From JANSXG01 sp024743075 (lineage in GTDB: Bacteria; Planctomycetota; Phycisphaerae; Phycisphaerales; UBA1924), in NCBI GenBank assembly GCA_042140185.1, contig CP159477.1:2232001-2296000 (forward strand): a stretch of 64,000 nt of DNA, in the 5' to 3' direction. The notes below the pieces were generated by a model. That model was not told the DNA's origin, did no database searches, and saw only the letters and a list, made by a program, of their open reading frames with translations. A program made the position numbers and the translations under genes. This document shows positions 25,759-35,128 of the stretch, one piece after another. The stretch's first letter is position 1, and every line of letters starts with the position of its first letter.

Positions 25759-27012
25759 GTGAGCCTTCTTCCAAATGTTGAAACGCCGTCTGGAGAGCGT
25801 CAGGAGCCGACAGCGTCGGTTGCCGAGGTGCTGTCCTCCTTCCACGATGTGCGTGCGGCGGTGGCCGATCTGCTGGCGAGTGTCGGCGCCGACCCAACCA
25901 AAACCCGTGAATCTGCCCGCCTGCTCGGGTTGAATCGCGGGCTGGCCTGGCGTCTGACGCGGATCGTTCGGGCGCCGGAGTCCCCCGCTGTCGTCAGCGA
26001 TGTGCCGGGGCGGCAGAGCATGAAGACATTCATTGAAGCCTGCCGCGAGCTTGGTGCGCCGAATGAGTCGCTGGTGGCGGCCAGCGAGGCGGTCGAGGCG
26101 TACGAGCGGTCAGTGGACCTGTGCAGCGGCGACCGGAAGACGCTGGCCATGCTGATGGCGAACCACAGCAGCGCCGGTCGCTCGTCAGAGCAGGAGAAGG
26201 CGCGGCGCAAGCTGTACGAGGGCGCGAGCTCGATGTGGGGCGTGCAGGCAGACATCCGATTCGTGACTGTGTTCGTGTATCCGTCGGAGAGTGACCCGAC
26301 GAAGATCGATGCCGGGCATGTCACCGGTTACGTCGGGTTTCGGCGCCTGAGCCAGCGATCGTGGCCTCTGAGCTACGAGGCGGTGCACCGGGCAACGGGC
26401 GAAGCGGCGCGGTTTCAGAAGGAGCCGCTCGAGCCCGAGGGCGTGAACGAAGGCGAGTTGCAGCTCCTGAAGTCGTTCTGTGATCCGCCGGATCCGAAGA
26501 TCGAGGTGAATCGCTCCGGTGACTACAAGCGGTTCGAGCTCGCGGCGGGTCCGGTCGGGAACAAGGGCGTGACCACCTGCGTCTTCGGTTCGATGCTGCG
26601 GGAGATCTACGACCGCTACTCGGCGCAGCCGGACACCGCGGGATTCATGGTGCTGCTGCAGACGCCGGTGGAGCGGGTGGTGTTCGACATGTTCGTGCAC
26701 AAGGATCTCGGGGTCGGCCTGCCGCCTCGGACGCAGCTTCTGGACCGGCTGACCTACCCGCACAACAACGATGAGAGCGAGTTCGAGCGCCAGCAACTGC
26801 CGATGTCTGAAGAGGCGGTGGCGCTGCCGTCGAGCGCGGCCGGCGCGATCCATCCGGAGATCCCGTGGTACCCGAAGCTGCTGAACTTTGTGACCGAGCG
26901 GATCGGGAAGGACATCGGCGATTTCAAGGCGTCACGGTTCGAGATGGCGTACCCGCCGATTTCGACGACGCTGAGCAGGCGATTCGATCTGCAGCGTCCG
27001 CCCAAGGATTGA
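25759..27012 (+). CDS. Uncharacterised protein with N-terminal HTH-like segment
   Basis: 417 residues from GTG 25759 (V-S-L-L-P-N-V-E); upstream in-frame starts would run through the divergent promoter. An early region 'TKTRESARLLGLNRGLAWRLTRIV' (~45-68) has the spacing of a helix-turn-helix. The remainder ('SMWGVQADIRFVTVFVYPSE', 'HVTGYVGFRRL', 'PVERVVFDMFVHKDL') is a conserved-looking alpha/beta domain I do not recognise. It carries no signal peptide or membrane helix, so it is cytoplasmic. A regulator of the divergent PEP-CTERM gene is one reading, purely from position. Confidence 0.6.
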   Translation: MSLLPNVETPSGERQEPTASVAEVLSSFHDVRAAVADLLASVGADPTKTRESARLLGLNRGLAWRLTRIVRAPESPAVVSDVPGRQSMKTFIEACRELGAPNESLVAASEAVEAYERSVDLCSGDRKTLAMLMANHSSAGRSSEQEKARRKLYEGASSMWGVQADIRFVTVFVYPSESDPTKIDAGHVTGYVGFRRLSQRSWPLSYEAVHRATGEAARFQKEPLEPEGVNEGELQLLKSFCDPPDPKIEVNRSGDYKRFELAAGPVGNKGVTTCVFGSMLREIYDRYSAQPDTAGFMVLLQTPVERVVFDMFVHKDLGVGLPPRTQLLDRLTYPHNNDESEFERQQLPMSEEAVALPSSAAGAIHPEIPWYPKLLNFVTERIGKDIGDFKASRFEMAYPPISTTLSRRFDLQRPPKD

Positions 27013-27240
27013 ATCACCCGGATTCGTTCGGTCGCTGATTGCGCACACTGAATTCAGCGGCGATTGGGCAACGGTGGGGCGGAAAAGCCTCGGCTGGGCA
27101 TCATCCTTCAACGGCTGAAATGCGCGTGGACCACCTGATCGTGCCAACGAATTGGCGAGTATCGGTGCTTCAGCGGCAACCGGTCGCGCGCGAGACAGTA
27201 CGAAAGCGTCGATGCGCTTGTGCCTTGAACAGAATGTCGC

Positions 27241-28611
27241 GTGGATCCGCATGGAGCGGGGTCGTTGATCCGGCGCTTCATCGAGCGCGTCGTGGACTTC
27301 GCTCCGGGTGAGTTTGGCCCCGCGGTGCTGAGCGCTCTGTACTTCTTCTGCCTGCTGTTCGGTTACTTCATGCTGCGTCCGCTGCGCAATGCGCTCGGGC
27401 TGGAGCACGGGGTGGACAGTCTGCAGGTTCTCTTTCTGATCACGCTGGGCGTGATGGTGATCGCGAATCTGGCGTTCGGGTTCGTGGCGTCTCGGCTGGA
27501 ACGGCGGGTGTTCGTGCCGCTGGTGTACGGCTTTGCGGTGCTGTGCATCGGCGTGTTTCTGGCGATCTTCCTGGTGCGGGGCGACGACCGCTCGGCGCTG
27601 GTCGGGCAGGTGTTCTATGTCTGGCTGAGCGTGTTCAATCTGTTCGCGGTGACGGTGTTCTGGGGGTTCATGGCCGACATCTTCCGTCGCGAGCAGGGCA
27701 AGCGGTTTTTCGGGTTCATCGGGGTCGGCGGGACGGCTGGGGCGATCTGCGGGTCGGCGTGGTCGCTCGCGCTCGCGGACACGCTCGGCCCGACCGGGCT
27801 GTTCGGCTGCGCGATGCTTTGTGTCGCGATGGCCGGTGCGATTGCGATCGCGCTCGACCGCATGGCGGAACGCCGCTCGATGATCGGACACGCGGATGAA
27901 GGCGAACCGCCGCCTCGGATTGGCGGCGCGAGCTGGGAGGGCATCCGTGATGTCGCGCGTTCGCCATACCTGATGGGCATCGCTGTCTATGTCGGCTTGT
28001 TCACCGTGCTGTCGACGTTCCTGTACTTCGAGAAGGCACGGATCGTTGAAGCGTTGACGACGGAGACCGATTCGCGTGTGCAGGTGTACGCCGGGATCGA
28101 ACTCGGCGGCCAGATGCTGACGATCGTGCTGCAACTGTTCATTACCGGGCGCCTGATGCGTCTGCTCGGCGTGGGCACGCTGCTGGCCGTCGTTCCCGCG
28201 GTGACGGTGATTGGCTTCGTTGGGCTCGCGGCGGTGCCGTCGCTGCTGGTGATCGCCGTGTTCGAAGCGTCTCGACGGGCATCGAACCACGCGCTGAGCA
28301 AGCCGGCGAGGGAGACGCTGTTCACGGTTGTCCCCCGGGCGGAGAAGTACAAGGCCAAGAGTTTCATCGACACGTTTGTGTACCGGGGCGGCGACGCGGT
28401 CGGGACGCTCGCGGACCGGGGTATCGCGTCGCTCGGGGTCACGGTGGCGTGGGTCGCGGTGCCGCTGGCGGCGGGTGCCCTGCTGCTGTCGTTCTGGCTC
28501 GGGCGGCGCGAGGAGCTGACACCCGATGCGATTGCCCGTATGCCCCCGGACCCGGCCACGACGAAGCCGCTCGCGGATGCACCCCAGCCGATGGCAACCA
28601 CTACACCCTGA
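27241..28611 (+). CDS. MFS-type transporter, ATP/ADP (NTP/NDP) translocase-like
   Basis: 456 residues starting at GTG, with about 11-12 hydrophobic helices. The segment 'ALYFFCLLFGYFMLRPLRNALG' near residues 30-51 and 'WGFMADIFRREQGKRFFGFIGVGGTAGAICGS' are characteristic of the MFS-related Tlc/AAA transporter branch found in many free-living bacteria. The C-terminal 'RETLFTVVPRAEKYKAKSFIDTFVYRGGDAVG' is also typical. These homologues are not necessarily nucleotide exchangers; the substrate is unknown. The start is uncertain, and a TTG 27 nt in is an alternative. Confidence 0.75.
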   Translation: MDPHGAGSLIRRFIERVVDFAPGEFGPAVLSALYFFCLLFGYFMLRPLRNALGLEHGVDSLQVLFLITLGVMVIANLAFGFVASRLERRVFVPLVYGFAVLCIGVFLAIFLVRGDDRSALVGQVFYVWLSVFNLFAVTVFWGFMADIFRREQGKRFFGFIGVGGTAGAICGSAWSLALADTLGPTGLFGCAMLCVAMAGAIAIALDRMAERRSMIGHADEGEPPPRIGGASWEGIRDVARSPYLMGIAVYVGLFTVLSTFLYFEKARIVEALTTETDSRVQVYAGIELGGQMLTIVLQLFITGRLMRLLGVGTLLAVVPAVTVIGFVGLAAVPSLLVIAVFEASRRASNHALSKPARETLFTVVPRAEKYKAKSFIDTFVYRGGDAVGTLADRGIASLGVTVAWVAVPLAAGALLLSFWLGRREELTPDAIARMPPDPATTKPLADAPQPMATTTP

Positions 28612-28633
28612 ATACCGCACAGGAGGAGTACCC

Positions 28634-29848
28634 ATGCAACCGACCCGCAGAGAGTTCATCGTCACCGCCGGCGCGATCGGCGCCGCATCGCTGTTTTCCG
28701 GGCCGGTCGCGCTCGGGAGCCGGCTCATTCGACCCGCACGGAGGGCCAAGGGCATGAAGATCCTGTTTCTGGGTGGTACCGGGATGCTGGGGCCGCACGC
28801 GGTTCGGATGCTGGTCGAGCGCGGGCATGAGGTGACGCTGTTCAATCGTGGCAATCGTGATGAAATGTTCCCTGATCTGGAGTTTATTGAGGGCAACCGC
28901 ATCGTGGACGAAGGGCCGGGGCTGAAGCCGCTGGAGGAGGCGGTCGCGGGCGGGCGGCGGTGGGACGCGGTGATCGACACGGCGAGCGTGCACACATGGG
29001 TGGAGAACAGCGCGCGGGTGCTGAAAGACGCGGCGGACCACTACACCTACATCTCTTCGCTCTCGGTGTACGCGGATAACTCGCAGACCGGGCTCGACGA
29101 GACCGATGCGGTCGCGATCATGCCGGACGATGTCGCGGAGACGATTACCACGCCGCGCTACAACATGATGTACTACGGCGCGGTAAAGGCACGGAGCGAA
29201 GCGGCGGCGGAGAGGCATTTCCCCGGCAAGACGATGGTGCACCGTCCGGGTCTGCTGGTCGGGCCCCGGGACTTCACCCACCGATTCACCTACTGGCCGG
29301 CGCGGGTGCGCGAGGGCGGCGAGGTGCTCGCGCCGGGCGAGCCGGATCACCCGCTGCAGTTCATCGATGTGCGCGATCTCGCGGCGTTCATGGTGCACGC
29401 GATCGAACAGCAGCACACGGGGATCTACAACGTAAACGGACCGATCGGCTCGGGGATGACGACCGGGAAGATGCTTGATACCTGCAGGAAGGTGGCGGGG
29501 AGTGACGCCACGTTCACCTGGGTGGACGGCGATTTTCTGGGCGAGAACGGTGTCGCGCCGTGGGCGCAGATGCCGGTGTGGATCCCGCCGGCGGAGGGCA
29601 GCGCGGGTTTCCACACGCGGAGTCTCGAGAAGGCGGCGAAGGCGGGGCTGAAGACTCGCCCGCTGGATGAGACGGTGCGTGACACGCTGGCGTGGTTCGA
29701 CGACGAGTATCTGGACCGCTGGAAGGAAGCGATGGTTGAACGCGGGATTGAGGATCCCGAGTTCAGCTTCGGCGGGCAGCTGCCGGGGATTTCGCGCGAG
29801 CGCGAGGCGGAACTGCTGGCGGCGTGGAAGGAACAGGCTGACGACTAA
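28634..29848 (+). CDS. Tat-exported NAD-dependent epimerase/dehydratase-like protein
   Basis: 404 residues. The N-terminus 'MQPTRREFIVTAGAIGAASLFSG' is a twin-arginine signal, so the folded protein would be exported. It is followed by an extended SDR fold: 'KILFLGGTGMLGPHAVRML' (~42-60), 'DTASVHTW', 'YISSLSVYADN' and 'YYGAVKARSE' (Y-x-x-x-K catalytic pair). The C-terminal region resembles isoflavone reductase-like or epimerase domains. Exported SDR proteins of this kind are frequent in Planctomycetota, usually of unknown substrate. A strong AGGAGGAG ribosome site lies 6 nt upstream. Confidence 0.8.
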   Translation: MQPTRREFIVTAGAIGAASLFSGPVALGSRLIRPARRAKGMKILFLGGTGMLGPHAVRMLVERGHEVTLFNRGNRDEMFPDLEFIEGNRIVDEGPGLKPLEEAVAGGRRWDAVIDTASVHTWVENSARVLKDAADHYTYISSLSVYADNSQTGLDETDAVAIMPDDVAETITTPRYNMMYYGAVKARSEAAAERHFPGKTMVHRPGLLVGPRDFTHRFTYWPARVREGGEVLAPGEPDHPLQFIDVRDLAAFMVHAIEQQHTGIYNVNGPIGSGMTTGKMLDTCRKVAGSDATFTWVDGDFLGENGVAPWAQMPVWIPPAEGSAGFHTRSLEKAAKAGLKTRPLDETVRDTLAWFDDEYLDRWKEAMVERGIEDPEFSFGGQLPGISREREAELLAAWKEQADD

Positions 29849-31365
29849 AGGCGCAAGCCTCGTGAGACGGCGAGGCGTTCGAAGCCGTCGAAGAGGAGTT
29901 GGGCGCCGATGGCCATGATCGCGGCGGGCCCGGCGCCGAGCAGGATCAGCCCGAAGTCGTCGAGCCGGATGCCGGTGAGGATGGGTTGGCCGTAGCCGCC
30001 GACGCCGATGAGCGCGGCGAGGGTGGCGGTGCCGACGTTGATGACTACGGCGGTCTTGATGCCCGCGAGGATCGTCGGCAGGGCGAGGGGGAGTTCGACA
30101 TCCTTCATGCGTTGCCAAGGGGTGAGGCCGATGGCTATGGCGGATTCGGTCACGTCGCCGGGGATGTTTGTCAGCCCGGAGTATGTGTTGCGAACGATCG
30201 GGAGCAGGCTGTAGAGGAACAGCGCGACGATGGCCGTCAGCGGCGAGAGGCCGAAGGCGGGGATCAGCAGCACCAGCAGGGCCAGCGAGGGCATGGTCTG
30301 CAGGATGCCGACGCACCACAGGATCGGCTGCGCGAGTTTCTTCTGCTTGGCGGCGACGATGCCCAGCGGGATGGAGAAGAGGATCGCCCCGGCCATGGAC
30401 CACGCGACCAGTTCGAGGTGGTCGATGGTCGTGCGAACGAGCACCGCGCGACGGGTTTCGACGAATGCTTCTGTCTGGAGGTCGAACTCGCCTTCGAGAA
30501 ACTCCTGCGCGACGAGCGACGCGGGGACACGGGGACCGTCCTCGCCGTCTGCGTTTGTCGGTCCGATCTTGGCGAGGCGGTTCATCGCGGCCATGGCGCT
30601 CTCGTCGATCGCGCCTTCGAGCAGACCGATGGCGCCGCCAGCGCTCGGCAACCGGTCTTCGAGGTCGGCTCGCCAGAGGACCACGGCGTCGTAGCGCGGG
30701 AAGTAGCCGAGGTCGTCCTCGAGCACGACCAGGTCGTAGTACTCGATCTCGGCGTCGGTGGCGTAGAGGTCCATCGCGCCGATGTCGCCGGACTGCAGGC
30801 CTCGGTAGGCGAGATCGTGGTCCATGCCGCGCGCGGGGTTCTCGAGGCCGTAGGCGTCGCGTAGGCCGGGCCAGCCGTCTGCGCGTTCCATGAACTCGTT
30901 GCTGAAGCCCATGCGGATCTCGGGATGGTCGGCGAGATCGGAGATGGTCTCGAGATTGAGGCGCTCGGCGGTTTCGCGGGTGACGCCGACGGCGTAGGTG
31001 TTGTTGAAGCCGACGGGGTCGCTCATGCGGATGGCGCGGGATTCGAGCGAGGTACGAAGTTGGTCGAGCGTACGAAGATTCTCGTCGACAAGCAGTTCGC
31101 CCATGAGGGTGCCGGTGTACTCGGGGTAGGCATCGATGTCGCCGCGGGTAAGACCGCTGAAGAGCACGCGCGAGCCGCCGAGTTCGCGTCGATGCCGGAC
31201 CTCGGCGCCTTCGGCGCGGAGCACCTGGGTGACGAGTTCGCCGAGGATGACGGACTCAGTGAACTTCTTGGACGCGACGACGACGCGACGGTCCCCCTCG
31301 CTCTGCGCGAACAGACCGGCGCTCACGACGCCCATGACGAGGACGATCAGCAGGGCTCGTTTCAC
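29845..31365 (-). CDS. OpuC/OsmU-type osmoprotectant ABC transporter: substrate-binding + permease fusion
   Basis: 506 residues. Signal-peptide-like N-terminus (to ~21), then a substrate-binding domain of the quaternary amine family ('VVVASKKFTESVILGELVTQVL', 'DIDAYPEYTGTLMGELL', 'LYATDAEIEYYDLVVLEDD') to ~290. After it comes a ProW-like permease with about five helices and the EAA-type loop 'ESAIAIGLTPWQRMKDVELPLALPTILAGIK' near 410-440. It imports glycine betaine, choline or related osmolytes. The order (binding domain first, permease second) is the reverse of well-known fused forms such as OpuABC. It overlaps the ATPase gene by 4 nt. Confidence 0.88.
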   Translation of the reverse strand: MKRALLIVLVMGVVSAGLFAQSEGDRRVVVASKKFTESVILGELVTQVLRAEGAEVRHRRELGGSRVLFSGLTRGDIDAYPEYTGTLMGELLVDENLRTLDQLRTSLESRAIRMSDPVGFNNTYAVGVTRETAERLNLETISDLADHPEIRMGFSNEFMERADGWPGLRDAYGLENPARGMDHDLAYRGLQSGDIGAMDLYATDAEIEYYDLVVLEDDLGYFPRYDAVVLWRADLEDRLPSAGGAIGLLEGAIDESAMAAMNRLAKIGPTNADGEDGPRVPASLVAQEFLEGEFDLQTEAFVETRRAVLVRTTIDHLELVAWSMAGAILFSIPLGIVAAKQKKLAQPILWCVGILQTMPSLALLVLLIPAFGLSPLTAIVALFLYSLLPIVRNTYSGLTNIPGDVTESAIAIGLTPWQRMKDVELPLALPTILAGIKTAVVINVGTATLAALIGVGGYGQPILTGIRLDDFGLILLGAGPAAIMAIGAQLLFDGFERLAVSRGLRL

Positions 31366-32120
31366 GACACTGCCCCCGCGGTGAGTGCGCCGACTCGCTG
31401 CATCTGGGCTGCGACGAAGGCCTCGACGAAGTCGGACTTCGGCTTGTCTCGGATCTCGGCGAACGCCCCGCGCTGTTCGACCTGCCCCCGCTTGAGCAGC
31501 ACGATGTCATCTCCGGCGAGGTACGCGGCTTCTGCGAGGTCGTGGGTCACGAGGACGACGGTTTTGCCGAGTTCGGCGAACAGGTCTTTGAGTTCGGTTT
31601 GGAGTTCGGCACGGATGAGCGGATCGAGCGCGCCGAGGGGTTCGTCGAGGAGGAGGACTTCGGGGTCGAGCACGAGGGCGCGCATGAGAGCGACGCGTTG
31701 GCGCTGGCCGCCGCTGAGCTCGGCGGGGTAGCGATCGAGCGCGTCCTGCGGCAGGTGGACCATCGACGCGAGAGCGGTGACGCGCTCGGTAAGTTGCGAT
31801 CCACACCGGCCCGCGCGGATCGCGGGGATCTCGACGTTGCGCCTGGCGGTCATGTGAGGGAAGAGGCCACCGGACTGGATGGCGTAGCCGAAGCGCCGGC
31901 GGATGCCGACAAGATTCGCGTTGGACAGATCCTCGCCGTCGAACTCAACGCGTCCTTCGTCGGGCTCGATCAGGCCGATCATGAGCCGGAGCAGGGTGGA
32001 CTTGCCGCAGCCGGACGGGCCGATCAGCGCGGTGGTCGTGGCGGCGCCGACCTCCAGCGAGACACCGCGCAGCGCGGTGTGCTCGCCGAAGCGCTTGGTC
32101 GCTTCGATGACAGAGAGCAT
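31362..32120 (-). CDS. OpuCA/ProV-like ABC transporter ATPase
   Basis: 252 residues from the ATG at 32120; a longer in-frame start lacks family similarity. Walker A 'GPSGCGKST' (~38-46), Q-loop 'YAIQSGGLFPHMT', signature 'LSGGQRQRVALMRAL' (~130-144), Walker B 'VLLLDEPLGALD' and switch His 'VTHD'. It energises the fused binding-permease protein downstream (ATGA overlap). It lacks the C-terminal CBS regulatory domains of longer ProV proteins. Two polypeptides thus make the whole importer. Confidence 0.9.
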   Translation of the reverse strand: MLSVIEATKRFGEHTALRGVSLEVGAATTTALIGPSGCGKSTLLRLMIGLIEPDEGRVEFDGEDLSNANLVGIRRRFGYAIQSGGLFPHMTARRNVEIPAIRAGRCGSQLTERVTALASMVHLPQDALDRYPAELSGGQRQRVALMRALVLDPEVLLLDEPLGALDPLIRAELQTELKDLFAELGKTVVLVTHDLAEAAYLAGDDIVLLKRGQVEQRGAFAEIRDKPKSDFVEAFVAAQMQRVGALTAGAVS

Positions 32121-32257
32121 GGAAAGACGGTAGCACGCCGACGGTTGCGCATCAGAGGATTCCGGCGATTCTGCGGCGAGACAGTCGAAAACTCCTTGGC
32201 GAAGGCAGACGACTCGGTAGCATTGTTCGGGGCGGGCGGATCGAGGAGGAACCGGGC

Positions 32258-35080
32258 ATGAACCTGTCGGCACGCGATATCGCGGATTCCGCGTCGTCTA
32301 TCCCAGAAGCCAACCGACGGGAAGTCTTCGTCAGCAAAGCGTGCGGCGGTGACGACGAGTTGATCGCCGAAGTGAAGATGATGCTCGGGGACGCCGCGAC
32401 TGTTGCCGATTCCACGCGTGGATTGACGGATCCCGACGTGACGATCGGCCCGGATCGGCGAGGCGGCGCAGTGTCGGGCGCGCATCGGTCCGGCGCTGCC
32501 GAGAAGACCGGCGATGTCATCGACCATTACAAACTTCTCAAGCCGCTGGGCGAGGGCGGGTTCGGGTCCGTGTGGCTGGCCGAGCAGAGCGAGCCGGTGA
32601 AGCGTCGCGTCGCGCTGAAGATCATCAAGCTGGGCATGGACACGAAGGAAGTAATCGCGCGGTTCGAAGCGGAGCGTCAGGCTCTGGCGATGATGGACCA
32701 CCCGAACATCGCGCGGGTCTTCGACGCCGGCGTGACCGGCCACGGGCGTCCCTACTTCGTGATGGAACTTTGCACCGGCGAAGAGGTTTCCTCGTACTGC
32801 GATTCTCGAAAACTGAATATCCGGCAGCGGCTCAACCTTGTCGAGCAGATCTGCCACGCCGTGCAGCACGCGCATCAGAAGGGCATCATCCACCGCGACC
32901 TCAAGCCGAGCAATGTTCTGGTGGACACGCACGACGACAGGCCGCATGTGAAAGTCATCGACTTCGGCATTGCCAAGGCGACCAACCAGACGCTGACACA
33001 GCGGACACTTTTTACCGAGTCGCAGCAGTTGATCGGTACGCCGGAGTATATGAGCCCGGAGCAGGCGGCCGGGCAACTCGATATCGACACGCGAACGGAT
33101 GTGTACTCGCTCGGCGTCCTGCTCTACGAGTTGCTCACGGGATCAACGCCGTTCAGTGCGAGGGACCTGCGTTCTGCGGCGTTCGGCGAACTGCAGCGGA
33201 TCATCCGAGAGGTCGATCCGCCGCGTCCCAGCACGCGCCTGAGCCATAGCACGGAGACGCTTCCCGAGTTGGCGCGGAGCCGTCACGTCGAGCCGACGCG
33301 CCTGAGCCGGATCATTCGGGGCGATCTGGACTGGATCGTGATGAAGTGTCTTGAGAAGGACCGGAGCCGGCGGTACAGCAGCCCGGCGGCGCTCGCTGAG
33401 GACCTCCAGCGGCATCTCAAGGGTGAACCGGTGGTCGCGGCGCCCCCGAGCACGGCCTATCGAGTGCGCAAGTTTGTTCGGCGAAACAAGGGTGGCGTCC
33501 TCGCGGCGTCGCTGGTTGCGTGCGCACTTGTTCTTGGGATCATCGGCACATCGGTGGGTCTGGCCAACGCGAACGAACAGCGCGAGCGGGCGGAGGAACA
33601 GGCGAAACTGGCGCGAGCGGCCGAGGATCGCGAAAAAGACCGCGCCGACGAACTCGAGCTCGTGGCGAACTTCCAGTCCGAGCAGCTCGACGCGGTTGAC
33701 CCACCGACCATGGGAACACAGATTCGCGCCGACCTGCTCGCGAGCATCCGCGGCGCGGCGCTCCGGTCCGGGGCTTCGGAAACCGAAGCCGATGAACGCA
33801 CAGCGCGCGCCGATGAGTTGCTCTCCGCCGCGGACTTCACCGGCGTCGCGCTCAACGCGCTCGAACAGAACATCCTGCTCCCGGCGGTCGAGGCGGCGCG
33901 GGCCAGTTTCGCCGATCAACCGTTGCTCCAGGCGAAGCTGATCCAGACCACTTCGACAAGCGCGCACAGGCTCGGGCTGTACACCTTCGCCCGGGATATA
34001 CAGGCGGAAGCGAGCGGTCTGTTCCTGAGCCAGTTACCCGCCGATGATCAGGCCGTGCTCGATTCTCGTCAGCAGCTTGCGCTGTTCATGCGGTCGGCCG
34101 GTCAGTTTGAAGAGGCGGAGACGATATACCGGGAGCTGCTTGGCGAGGCGCTGCGCCTCTTTGGAGGCGAGCACCCCGTGACCGCACGTTACATGTCCAA
34201 CCTCGGTGTGCATCTCAGCGACATTGGCAAGGCAGAAGAATCGCTGGAACTCGAACGGCAAGCACGCGACATCTACGCGACAACGCTCGGGCCGCTTCAT
34301 CTCGACACCCTCCGTTCCACCGGAAACATCGGTGCGGCCCTCGCCAGTCTGGACCGGCCCGAGGAGGCGTTCGTCGAGTACTACGCTGCTTTGGAAGGCT
34401 TGCGAAAGACCGTTGGTGACGATGATTTGCATACATTCCGTCAGCTCAGCAACATCGCCACGCTCCACCTGACACAGGGAGACTTCGCCGCGGCCGAGGA
34501 GATTCTGCGGGAAACGGTGGAGGGCAACCGGCGTGTGCTCGGCAACGAGCATCCGCAAACACAGATATCGATCGACAACCTCGGGAACGCGCTGTATCGA
34601 CAGCAGAAGTACGAGGAAGCGACGCGCTACGCCCAAGAGGCGTACGAGAACCGCGATCAGACGCTCGGACCGAACCACCCGGACACGCTGCGATCCGTCT
34701 ACAACCTTGGCATGATCTACCAGACCCAGAAGGACGACGAGCGTGCCTCGGAACAGTTCCGTCGGGCCGCGGACGGGTTCCGTGTGGCGTACGGCGAGTT
34801 CCATCCCAACACGATCACGGCGCGGACGAACCTCACAGGAACGCTCTTCCGTCTCAGCCGCTGGGCGGAGATCGAGACACACCTGTTCGCTGAACTGCGA
34901 CTGCTGGAAACGCGGGCCGACGCGCCCGCCGACCGCCACGAGTCGATCATCCGGGCGATCGGCATCCTGTACCAGTATTGGGACGAGGCCGAGCCCGGCA
35001 ACGGCTACGACGCCAAGTCGGCCGAGTGGGTGCAGCGGCTCGAAGACTTCCGAGCGGCCAACGCCGAGCCGGCGTCCTGA
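32258..35080 (+). CDS. Serine/threonine protein kinase with membrane anchor and TPR repeats
   Basis: 940 residues. The kinase domain covers ~90-370: glycine loop 'LGEGGFGSVWLA', 'VALKIIK' (catalytic Lys), 'IIHRDLKPSNVLV', 'VIDFGIAKA', 'GTPEYMSPEQA', 'DVYSLGVLLYELLTG'. One transmembrane helix follows at ~410-435 ('GGVLAASLVACALVLGIIGTSVG'), then a coiled coil ('RAEEQAKLARAAEDREKDRADELEL') and an exported-side TPR array at ~600-890 ('EEAETIYRELLGEALRLFGGEHPVT', 'NLGNALYRQQKYEEATRYAQEAYE'). This architecture is very common in Planctomycetota. The short N-terminal region before the kinase has no recognised fold. Confidence 0.93.
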   Translation: MNLSARDIADSASSIPEANRREVFVSKACGGDDELIAEVKMMLGDAATVADSTRGLTDPDVTIGPDRRGGAVSGAHRSGAAEKTGDVIDHYKLLKPLGEGGFGSVWLAEQSEPVKRRVALKIIKLGMDTKEVIARFEAERQALAMMDHPNIARVFDAGVTGHGRPYFVMELCTGEEVSSYCDSRKLNIRQRLNLVEQICHAVQHAHQKGIIHRDLKPSNVLVDTHDDRPHVKVIDFGIAKATNQTLTQRTLFTESQQLIGTPEYMSPEQAAGQLDIDTRTDVYSLGVLLYELLTGSTPFSARDLRSAAFGELQRIIREVDPPRPSTRLSHSTETLPELARSRHVEPTRLSRIIRGDLDWIVMKCLEKDRSRRYSSPAALAEDLQRHLKGEPVVAAPPSTAYRVRKFVRRNKGGVLAASLVACALVLGIIGTSVGLANANEQRERAEEQAKLARAAEDREKDRADELELVANFQSEQLDAVDPPTMGTQIRADLLASIRGAALRSGASETEADERTARADELLSAADFTGVALNALEQNILLPAVEAARASFADQPLLQAKLIQTTSTSAHRLGLYTFARDIQAEASGLFLSQLPADDQAVLDSRQQLALFMRSAGQFEEAETIYRELLGEALRLFGGEHPVTARYMSNLGVHLSDIGKAEESLELERQARDIYATTLGPLHLDTLRSTGNIGAALASLDRPEEAFVEYYAALEGLRKTVGDDDLHTFRQLSNIATLHLTQGDFAAAEEILRETVEGNRRVLGNEHPQTQISIDNLGNALYRQQKYEEATRYAQEAYENRDQTLGPNHPDTLRSVYNLGMIYQTQKDDERASEQFRRAADGFRVAYGEFHPNTITARTNLTGTLFRLSRWAEIETHLFAELRLLETRADAPADRHESIIRAIGILYQYWDEAEPGNGYDAKSAEWVQRLEDFRAANAEPAS

Positions 35081-35128
35081 GTCGGCCTTGTTGCACGCCC
35101 GCCATCGGCCACGCAGAATGCGCGAACC

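Noticed and set aside
26932..28995. 687-codon open frame on the minus strand
   Set aside because: Antisense to the translocase-like transporter; Arg/His/Gln-rich low-complexity product without motifs.
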